From: an uncultured Helicobacteraceae bacterium
Lineage (GTDB): Bacteria > Campylobacterota > Campylobacteria > Campylobacterales > Helicobacteraceae
Direction of reading: 5' to 3'
Assembly (NCBI GenBank): GCA_934728205.1
Contig: CAKVEH010000049.1
Span: 1 to 8,592 of the forward strand
DNA: 8,592 nt
Positions 1-5,391 of this stretch are shown here, piece after piece (position 1 is the stretch's first letter; each line of letters starts with the position of its first letter). Both the position numbers and the translations under genes were made by a program. A model generated the notes under the pieces. The model was not told the origin of the DNA, made no database searches, and saw nothing but the letters and a program-made list of their open reading frames with translations.

Positions 1-109
1 TACTATTTATGGTAAAAATTATCACTAAAGCAAGAATCAAAATGCTAGCCGTAAGCACGCGGGTCTTGTGCTCTGAGTTAAATAAAGTGTTAAGAAAGTT
101 TTTTAGCAT
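1..109 (-). CDS. N-terminal fragment of a membrane protein, probably phosphatidate cytidylyltransferase (CdsA)
   Basis: Only the first 36 codons are present; the gene runs off the left edge. The peptide has a short polar start, then a basic HKTRVLTA motif at residues 14-21, then a hydrophobic helix (about residues 20-35). An Arg-(Ile/Val)-Leu-Thr motif just before the first membrane helix is typical of CdsA, the inner-membrane enzyme that makes CDP-diacylglycerol from phosphatidate and CTP. That identity is an inference from a very short fragment. The start is the ATG at 109-107, preceded by AAGGAA (about 114-119), with a good promoter further upstream. If it is CdsA, it sits divergently from the operon carrying plsC, whose product makes the CdsA substrate. 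Another polytopic membrane protein is possible. Confidence 0.5.
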   Translation of the reverse strand, partial: MLKNFLNTLFNSEHKTRVLTASILILALVIIFTINS

Positions 110-171
110 ATTTTTCCTTACAGGCAAAGCTACACTTTTGTTGTGATTATGTGGCGTTAATACCTTGTTGG

Positions 172-200
172 ATTATAGCAAAAAATTTTATGTTTGTAAA
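172..200 (-). promoter_or_regulatory. Sigma-70-type promoter for the minus-strand gene at the left edge
   Basis: Read on the minus strand there is a TTTACA -35 box (200-195), a 17-bp spacer, and a TATAAT -10 box (177-172) preceded by TGC, an extended -10. Five of six -35 bases and all -10 bases match consensus. The predicted transcription start is near 166, giving a leader of about 57 nt. Confidence 0.7.
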
Positions 201-224
201 AAAGTAAGAAAATTTTGCTAGAAT
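194..224 (+). promoter_or_regulatory. Extended -10 promoter of the six-gene operon
   Basis: TGC at 216-218 followed by TAGAAT at 219-224 forms an extended -10 element. The -35 is weak: TTGTAA at 194-199 with a 19-bp spacer. Weak -35 boxes behind AT-rich DNA are usual in epsilonproteobacteria. The predicted start is near 231, leaving a leader of about 37 nt. The upstream part overlaps the -35 of the divergent promoter, so the two may compete for polymerase. Confidence 0.55.
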
Positions 225-267
225 AAGGGATTTTTTAAAAAATACTTCAAAATTTAAGAGGTTGCAG

Positions 268-1602
268 ATGGTAGAAAATAAGAAACCTATATCGTTTATG
301 TTGATGTTGGGGTTGTTGCTTTGGGCAGTTTTTGGTTTAGGTATAGGATTTGGTGCTACAAATAAGGAGCAAAATCGTCTTGATGCGTATAAAAAACTAC
401 GCAAGGTTATCAGTGAAATTGAAGATGAATATGTCGATGAAATGCGCATTGATGAAATCGTGGATAAAGCGATTGGGGGATTGTTAAAGAATCTTGACGC
501 ACATTCAAGTTTTCTTAACAAAAAGCAATTTGATGATTTAAAAACCCAAACAGATGGTGAGTTTGGCGGGCTTGGAATCACACTTGGTATGAAAGATGGC
601 GCACTTACTATTATCGCCCCTATTGACAACACTCCAGCGTATAAAGCAGGGCTAAAAAGCGGAGATGTGATTTTAAAGATAAACGAAGAAAGCACTCTTG
701 ATATGACTATTGATGAGGCAGTGGCTCTAATGCGAGGCAAACCGCGAACAAAGATTGAGCTTACTATTGTGCGTAATGGAGAGAGTAAGCCACTTGTTTA
801 TAACATTGTCCGTGATATTATCCGCGTAGATTCTGTAAAGGTTAAAAAAATACAAGGCACAAAATACGCCTATGTGCGCGTAAATTCGTTTGATAGAAAT
901 GTAACAATGAATGTGCGCAACGGGCTTAAAATGTTGGGTAAATTTGATGGGATTGTGCTTGATTTGCGCTCAAATCCCGGAGGATTACTCAACCAAGCAG
1001 TAGATTTATCAGGGCTTTTTATCAAAAGTGGAGTGATTGTCTCTCAAAAAGGACGCAAAAAAAGCGAAAATATTGAGTTTAAAGCAAGCGGGGGTGCATT
1101 GTATGGTGATGTGCCACTTGTCGTGCTTATCAACGGAGGAAGCGCGAGCGCAAGCGAGATTGTCGCTGGAGCGTTACAAGACCATAAAAGAGCTCTGTTA
1201 GTCGGCGAGCAGAGCTTTGGTAAAGGAAGCGTGCAGGCTGTGAAGCAAATTGACGCAGGAGAGGCTATTAAACTTACTATCGCAAAGTATTACCTTCCAA
1301 GTGGACGCACGATACAGGCTACAGGATTAGAGCCTGATGTGGTCGTTTATCCGGGCAGTGTGCCAGAGAATGAAAACAACTTCTCTCTTAAAGAAGCAGA
1401 CTTAAAGCGACATTTAAAGGGTGAATTAGAAAAAATCAAAGACGAAAAGCAAAATGCCAAAACAACAAACACAGAATCTAAAGACATCCAAGAGTCAAAA
1501 GAAATAAGCAATAAAGATGTAACCCAAGAAGATATTTACAAAGACATTCAGTTAAAAACAGGTATTGATATGCTTCGTGCGTGGGCGGTGCTTAAAAAAT
1601 AA
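268..1602 (+). CDS. ctpA: Carboxyl-terminal processing protease, S41 family (Ctp/Prc type)
   Basis: This is a periplasmic serine protease that trims or degrades envelope proteins from their C-termini. An N-terminal hydrophobic segment (about residues 8-29) acts as signal or membrane anchor. A helical region follows, then a PDZ domain (about 98-178) starting at the GEFGGLG motif, then the catalytic domain. The catalytic domain has LDLRSNPGG (231-239) and the S41 triad by alignment with Prc: Ser294 in SASASEI, Lys319 in FGKG and Gln323. All triad residues are present, so it should be active. The C-terminus (about 390-425) is a Lys/Glu-rich low-complexity linker before a final short helix. The ATG at 268 is chosen because AAGAGG (256-261) lies 6 nt upstream; an in-frame TTG at 262 would abut that site. 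At 444 residues the length is normal. It is first in the operon, 23 bp before purC. Confidence 0.95.
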   Translation: MVENKKPISFMLMLGLLLWAVFGLGIGFGATNKEQNRLDAYKKLRKVISEIEDEYVDEMRIDEIVDKAIGGLLKNLDAHSSFLNKKQFDDLKTQTDGEFGGLGITLGMKDGALTIIAPIDNTPAYKAGLKSGDVILKINEESTLDMTIDEAVALMRGKPRTKIELTIVRNGESKPLVYNIVRDIIRVDSVKVKKIQGTKYAYVRVNSFDRNVTMNVRNGLKMLGKFDGIVLDLRSNPGGLLNQAVDLSGLFIKSGVIVSQKGRKKSENIEFKASGGALYGDVPLVVLINGGSASASEIVAGALQDHKRALLVGEQSFGKGSVQAVKQIDAGEAIKLTIAKYYLPSGRTIQATGLEPDVVVYPGSVPENENNFSLKEADLKRHLKGELEKIKDEKQNAKTTNTESKDIQESKEISNKDVTQEDIYKDIQLKTGIDMLRAWAVLKK

Positions 1603-1625
1603 CAAGCAAAATGTAAGGAGTAAAG

Positions 1626-2333
1626 ATGAATAAACAACAAATGCTGTATGAAGGAAAAGGGAAAAAGCTTTTTGCTACGGATAATCCAAATGAAGTCATC
1701 ACGGAGTTTAAAGATGATTTGACTGCTTATAACGCACAAAAAAAGGGGAGTGAAAAAGGCAAAGGCGCATTAAATTGTAAAATCAGCACGGCACTTTTTG
1801 AGCTTTTAGAATCTAAGGGGATTTCTACACATTTTATCAAAATGATTGATGAGAGCAATATGTTATGTAAAAAGGCGCGGATTATCCCTATCGAAGTGGT
1901 TGTGCGCAATGTCGCGGCTGGTTCATTATCTAAGCGTTTGGGGATTTTAGAGGGAGAGTGTTTGCCATTTGCGCTTGTGGAGTTTTTTTACAAAGATGAT
2001 GCACTTGGCGACCCGCTTATCAATGATGAACATTGCAAACTTCTTAATATTAGCACAAGCGAGGAAAATGAATTTTTACGAGAACAAGCACGCAAGATAA
2101 ATGAGATTCTCAAAGATTTTTTTATCGTCAAAGATTTGCGCCTCATTGATTTTAAGCTTGAATTTGGTAGAGATAGTAGCGGGAATATTTTGCTTTGTGA
2201 TGAGATAAGCCCTGATAATTGTCGATTTTGGGATAGGCAAAGCAACCAAAAACTTGATAAAGATAGATTCCGTGAGGGCATTGGAGAAGTCAAAGTCGCG
2301 TATGAGGAAGTTTTACGCCGTATTTTACGCTAG
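1626..2333 (+). CDS. purC: Phosphoribosylaminoimidazole-succinocarboxamide synthase (SAICAR synthetase)
   Basis: This cytoplasmic enzyme of de novo purine synthesis joins CAIR and aspartate, using ATP, to make SAICAR. The 235-residue length is typical of the short bacterial form. Recognisable motifs include the N-terminal YEGKGKKLF (8-16, nucleotide-binding beta-hairpin), [10 protein letters not shown] (45-54), [14 protein letters not shown] (87-100, the most conserved family block), LIDFKLEFG (173-181) and [13 protein letters not shown] (190-202). All are intact. A strong TAAGGAG (1614-1620) sits 5 nt before the ATG. It lies between the protease gene and purS, with an 8-bp gap to purS, so it is clearly co-transcribed. 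Confidence 0.97.
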   Translation: MNKQQMLYEGKGKKLFATDNPNEVITEFKDDLTAYNAQKKGSEKGKGALNCKISTALFELLESKGISTHFIKMIDESNMLCKKARIIPIEVVVRNVAAGSLSKRLGILEGECLPFALVEFFYKDDALGDPLINDEHCKLLNISTSEENEFLREQARKINEILKDFFIVKDLRLIDFKLEFGRDSSGNILLCDEISPDNCRFWDRQSNQKLDKDRFREGIGEVKVAYEEVLRRILR

Positions 2334-2341
2334 GGGAGAAT

Positions 2342-2602
2342 ATGCGCATAAAGGCTATTGTAACATTAAAAAGTGGTGTGTTAGACCCACAGGCTAAGGC
2401 GATTTACCACGCATTGCACGCACAGGGATTTGAAAGTGTGGAGGGCGTGAAACTCGCACGGCAAATCACCCTTACTTTGAAAACCAATGATAAAACTCAA
2501 GCATTAAGCGAAGCAAAGCAAATGTGCGAGAGTTTGCTTGCAAATATGGTGATTGAAGAATATTGCGTGCAAGAATGCGATTCACAAGAATGTAATTCAT
2601 AA
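2342..2602 (+). CDS. purS: Phosphoribosylformylglycinamidine synthase subunit PurS
   Basis: PurS is the small structural subunit that bridges PurQ and PurL in the three-part FGAM synthase found in Bacillus, archaea and epsilonproteobacteria. Family features are the start RIKAIVTLKSGVLDPQ, the helix AKAIYHALHAQGF, the strand VEGVKLARQITLTL and a final helix ending in the LLANMVIEEY region. The AGGGGAG site (2332-2338) overlaps the purC stop and lies 3 nt before the ATG, which favours coupled translation. The family normally ends near residue 80. Here the protein runs to 86 with a polar, Cys-containing tail (CVQECDSQECNS) encoded by a short tandem duplication. The PurL partner is not in this window. 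Confidence 0.93.
   Translation: MRIKAIVTLKSGVLDPQAKAIYHALHAQGFESVEGVKLARQITLTLKTNDKTQALSEAKQMCESLLANMVIEEYCVQECDSQECNS
2570..2599 (+). repeat. 15-bp tandem duplication at the 3' end of purS
   Basis: CAAGAATGCGATTCA (2570-2584) is followed directly by CAAGAATGTAATTCA (2585-2599), with two mismatches, and then the TAA stop. The unit keeps the reading frame and encodes QECDS then QECNS, so the PurS tail was lengthened by five residues. Confidence 0.85.
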
Positions 2603-2671
2603 AAATAATTTGGAGAATGAGCGGTGAAATCGTATGTGGAGCGCAAAAAAACAACACACAAGGCATTATAA
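2603..2671 (+). other. purS-purQ gap with a possible 15-codon leader ORF
   Basis: This is the longest gap in the operon. A GTG at 2624, with GGAG (2612-2615) 8 nt upstream, opens a 15-codon frame (MKSYVERKKTTHKAL if GTG is read as Met). Its TAA at 2669-2671 directly abuts the purQ ATG at 2672. The purQ start itself has only a modest AAGG (2660-2663), so a short translated leader could deliver ribosomes to purQ. The Lys-rich peptide has no recognisable domain. No stable RNA fold or riboswitch core is evident by eye. It may be only a chance open frame. Confidence 0.25.
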
Positions 2672-3352
2672 ATGAGTGTAGCAATCTTGCAATTCCCCGG
2701 CACAAATTGCGAACAAGATGTCGCATACGCGTATAAAAGCCTCAAAGAAAATGCAACAATCATTTGGCATAAATGTGAGAATCTCCCAGATGAGACCACG
2801 CTTGTAGTTATTCCCGGTGGTTTTAGCTATGGAGATTATTTGCGTAGTGGCGCGATAGCACGATTTAGTCCTATAATGCGTGCGGTGGAGCGATTTGCTA
2901 AAGAGGGTGGTTATGTGCTTGGCATTTGTAATGGCTTTCAGATTCTCTGTGAAGCTGGGTTGTTGCCCGGTGCATTGAAACGCAACGAACATTTACATTT
3001 TATCCATCAATGGCAAGATTTGCGCGTGTGTGCTAATGACAATGCGTTTTTGTGTGATTACACGATAGGTAGTGTTATTTCGCTACCTATTGCCCACGCC
3101 GATGGCTCATATTATATTGATGAGGTGGGCGCACAGGCACTAGAGCAAAACAATCAAATTTTATTACGCTATCAAAGCAATATAAATGGCTCTATTGGGT
3201 GTATTGCTGGAGTGTGCAATGAAAACAAAAATGTCTTTGGGTTGATGCCTCACCCTGAGCGTGCGATAGAATCTATGCTTGGCGGAGTAGATGGCTTGGC
3301 GATGCTAAAGGCATTGTGTGAAAATGCCAATGCACTTCATCGCATAGGCTAG
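2672..3352 (+). CDS. purQ: Phosphoribosylformylglycinamidine synthase subunit PurQ (glutaminase)
   Basis: PurQ is a class I glutamine amidotransferase that frees ammonia from glutamine and passes it to PurL for conversion of FGAR to FGAM. The N-terminus VAILQFPGTNCEQD is the family signature. The nucleophile is Cys86 in GICNGFQ (84-90). His194 and Glu196 in PHPERA complete the Cys-His-Glu triad. The conserved GGFSYGDYLR block (oxyanion region) is also present. At 226 residues it is the stand-alone subunit, not the large fused PurL of enterobacteria. The ATG is preceded by AAGG (2660-2663), a moderate site. It follows purS and precedes the secreted SH3-like protein gene by 21 bp. Confidence 0.96.
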   Translation: MSVAILQFPGTNCEQDVAYAYKSLKENATIIWHKCENLPDETTLVVIPGGFSYGDYLRSGAIARFSPIMRAVERFAKEGGYVLGICNGFQILCEAGLLPGALKRNEHLHFIHQWQDLRVCANDNAFLCDYTIGSVISLPIAHADGSYYIDEVGAQALEQNNQILLRYQSNINGSIGCIAGVCNENKNVFGLMPHPERAIESMLGGVDGLAMLKALCENANALHRIG

Positions 3353-3373
3353 AATCTAAAAGGGAGAGTGTAG

Positions 3374-4504
3374 ATGAGAGAGCAGTTTTTAAGGATTATG
3401 TGTTTTGTGCTACTTGTTTGTGGAGTGGCGTTGAGTCAAGAAGATGAAGAGAATGAAGTGTATGAGCGTCCAAAAATCGTGTATGTAAATGTGGTTTCTG
3501 CTCCACAAGAAGAAGAGGAGTTTTATGTCGGGCAGGAAGTGCGGGTTACTTATGAGATTTCACTTCTTGCAGGAGCGAAGCTTAGAAGCGCGAAATTTAG
3601 TAGTGCATATAGCGGAAAGTTAGAGCTTAGGAATAAGCCAAATTGGGAAAATTTAGGCAATAATACTTTAAGTGCGACTTATGTTTTTAAGATTCTCTCG
3701 CGCAATGCTAGTATCCCAGCAATGCTTGTAAATGCCATTAGTGCTGATGAAAGCTATGAGGAGAGTGTGAGTGCAAATCAAATACAAATTAAAACCAATG
3801 ACTTACGCTCAAACGCGAGATACACGGGTGTGCTTGGGAGTGATTTCAAAGTCCTATGGCATAAAGAAAGGGCAAGCACAAATGAAAATATCGTCATTTT
3901 TGAGTTTGAGGTCAAAAGCCTCAATGCAGAAGACTTGTATTTTAAGAATATTAAGAATCAAGGCTTTGATGAGCTAAATACCATTGATGGTGTAGCTCGC
4001 GGGATTTATTATGTATTGTTGCCAAAAGAGCAAAGCGAACTTAACTTTGAATACTTTAATCCCGATACTGCGCGATTTGAGGCGGTGAGATTCCCCATCA
4101 ATGCTACTGATGAAATAGCAACAACCCAAAGCGAACTCGCCCCAAAGATTGGCTCAGTATTTTTCAAGCGCATAGCACTTGGTTTAATGGCAGCATTGTT
4201 TATAGGGCTTTACTTTTGGCACAATTATAAAGTTTTTGTGTTTGTTGGGGCGATTTTTATCGGTATGATAATTTATGATGTCGTGCTTAATAGCGACTTT
4301 GGCACGGTGGAATCAGGTGCGCAACTAAGCATTGTGCCAATGAAAAACTCCACTATTATACGAGTTATAGAATCTTCCACTCCAGCACAGATATTAGGAG
4401 AGAGGGCAGGAGTTATTGATGGAGAAAGTGTGGTATTTTATAAAGTGCTTATTGATGATGAGCAAGTAGGTTGGGTGCGGGGTGAGTATGTCATCAAAAA
4501 ATAA
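3374..4504 (+). CDS. Secreted/membrane protein with extracytoplasmic N-terminal region, two transmembrane helices and C-terminal SH3-like domain
   Basis: Function is not known. Residues 1-21 form a signal peptide (cleavage probably VALS|QE). An acidic stretch follows, then a beta-rich extracytoplasmic region (about 35-255) whose phrasing (FYVGQEVRVTYEI near the start) recalls BatD-like proteins, although similarity is weak by eye. Two transmembrane helices occupy about 267-283 and 287-305, separated by a short polar turn. The C-terminal 60 residues (about 313-376) look like a bacterial SH3 domain, ending in VGWVRGEYVIKK. Both large domains would lie in the periplasm if the signal peptide is cleaved and the two helices form a hairpin. 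The site GGGAG (3362-3366) precedes the ATG by 7 nt. The same position in C. jejuni and H. pylori holds an uncharacterised protein next to plsC (from memory), so a conserved envelope role is likely. Its 3' end overlaps plsC. Confidence 0.8.
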   Translation: MREQFLRIMCFVLLVCGVALSQEDEENEVYERPKIVYVNVVSAPQEEEEFYVGQEVRVTYEISLLAGAKLRSAKFSSAYSGKLELRNKPNWENLGNNTLSATYVFKILSRNASIPAMLVNAISADESYEESVSANQIQIKTNDLRSNARYTGVLGSDFKVLWHKERASTNENIVIFEFEVKSLNAEDLYFKNIKNQGFDELNTIDGVARGIYYVLLPKEQSELNFEYFNPDTARFEAVRFPINATDEIATTQSELAPKIGSVFFKRIALGLMAALFIGLYFWHNYKVFVFVGAIFIGMIIYDVVLNSDFGTVESGAQLSIVPMKNSTIIRVIESSTPAQILGERAGVIDGESVVFYKVLIDDEQVGWVRGEYVIKK

Positions 4505-5225
4505 CGACTTATCATTATTTCAAAAGATATGGGCAACGATTAAAGGGATTTTTGCCACATTGATTATTTTAGGATACTTGCCATTTATTATCGTGCAAAT
4601 TTACTTTTCGCGACATAAAGACAATGGCAAAAAAGCACGCTTAAAATGTTGGGTATTTTTTACTCTAAATGGTTTTAAAGTTGAGCGGGTAGGGGAGTTT
4701 GATGAGAGTGCGCAACTCATTATGCTTAATCACCAAAGCGTAGGGGATATTATATTTTTAGAGAGTTCTCACCCTAAAAATATTTGTTGGATAGCAAAGA
4801 AACAGCTTGGTGAAGTTCCATTTTATGGTTACGCACTTACGCTCCCTGAAATGATTTTAATAGATAGGCAGGATAAAAGTGGCACATTGCATTTACTTAA
4901 AGAAGTAAAAAGTCGTTTGGCACAGGGGCGACCTATTGTGATTTTCCCTGAGGGCACGCGTGGTAGAGGGAATGAAAAACTCTTGCCATTTAAGCAGGGG
5001 GCGAAAATTATCGCGCAAAAATTCAAGCTAAAGATTCAGCCAATTTTACTCATTAACTCACGCAAAATGTATGATACTTCACCCGTGCGTTCTTTGAGTG
5101 ATACTGCTCGTATTGTTATGCTTGATGCTTTTATGCCTGATTTTACTGATGAGAAATGGTATGAGAATCTCGAAAAACTAATGAATGAGGAATATGCTAA
5201 ACACTACGCACAAATGAACCCATAA
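4488..5225 (+). CDS. plsC: 1-acyl-sn-glycerol-3-phosphate acyltransferase
   Basis: PlsC acylates lysophosphatidate at the sn-2 position to give phosphatidate at the inner membrane, the second acylation of phospholipid synthesis. An N-terminal membrane helix (about 16-36) is followed by the acyltransferase fold. The catalytic HX4D motif is NHQSVGD (His82, Asp87), and the glycerol-phosphate-binding motif is FPEGTRGRG (153-161). The total of 245 residues is typical. The ATG at 4488 has GGTGA (4481-4485) just upstream; an in-frame GTG at 4482 is an alternative start. Either way the start lies inside the end of the preceding gene (17 or 23 nt overlap), so translation is probably coupled. It is the last gene of the operon, and its 3' end overlaps a minus-strand permease remnant. 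Confidence 0.93.
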   Translation: MSSKNNDLSLFQKIWATIKGIFATLIILGYLPFIIVQIYFSRHKDNGKKARLKCWVFFTLNGFKVERVGEFDESAQLIMLNHQSVGDIIFLESSHPKNICWIAKKQLGEVPFYGYALTLPEMILIDRQDKSGTLHLLKEVKSRLAQGRPIVIFPEGTRGRGNEKLLPFKQGAKIIAQKFKLKIQPILLINSRKMYDTSPVRSLSDTARIVMLDAFMPDFTDEKWYENLEKLMNEEYAKHYAQMNP

Positions 5226-5364
5226 TATTTAAACCTACAAGCACAAAGCTAGCACACGCTACGAGGATAATGCTCGCGCCACTTGATAAATCTAGTGCGT
5301 GGATAATGCTAGTTCGCAAAATTGTTTGATTGATATTTGTTTCATCGTTGCTCCTCGTTTTGCG
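5197..5364 (-). pseudogene. Remnant of an ABC-3 family metal permease (ZnuB/MntB type), C-terminal end only
   Basis: Between plsC and the outer-membrane gene, the minus strand has an open frame of 55 codons bounded by TAA (5367-5365) and TAG (5199-5197). It has no good start codon in frame. Its core, HALDLSSGASIILVA followed by a hydrophobic run, resembles the conserved end of ABC-3 permeases (LSYYLDLPSGATIVLVA type), where a short motif precedes the last transmembrane helix. Such permeases move Zn or Mn with ZnuA/ZnuC partners. About 200 upstream residues expected for the family are absent, replaced by the outer-membrane gene, so this is a decayed 3' fragment. The last 29 bases overlap the end of plsC. 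The match was made by eye on a short segment. In a different frame, a 17-codon ORF (5345-5292, MKQISIKQFCELALSTH) has a strong GAGGAG site 5 nt before its ATG. Confidence 0.5.
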
Positions 5365-5375
5365 TTAAAAATTTG

Positions 5376-5391
5376 CGTTTAAATTTTAAAA
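5376..5391. repeat. Inverted repeat flanking the His-rich outer-membrane gene, copy at its 3' end
   Basis: CGTTTAAATTTTAAAA here is the exact reverse complement of 7030-7045, 16 of 16 bases. This copy covers the stop codon and last sense codon of the outer-membrane gene. It is very AT-rich, so chance is possible. The transcript ends could pair through these copies. Confidence 0.5.

Noticed and set aside
262..267. TTG as start of the protease
   Set aside because: It directly abuts the AAGAGG ribosome site; the ATG at 268 has correct spacing.
147..740. Minus-strand open frame of 197 codons
   Set aside because: It lies antisense to the protease gene and its upstream promoter region, has low-complexity Ser/Ile/Phe-rich composition, and shows no domain. 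It is a shadow of the coding strand.
2617..2736. 39-codon ORF starting at the ATG at 2617 and overlapping purQ
   Set aside because: The GGAG is only 1 nt from this ATG, too close for initiation, and the peptide mostly reads purQ out of frame.
5365..5389. A/T-only imperfect hairpin at the end of the outer-membrane gene, possible terminator
   Set aside because: The stem is all A/T with a bulge and overlaps the stop codon; too weak to call a terminator.
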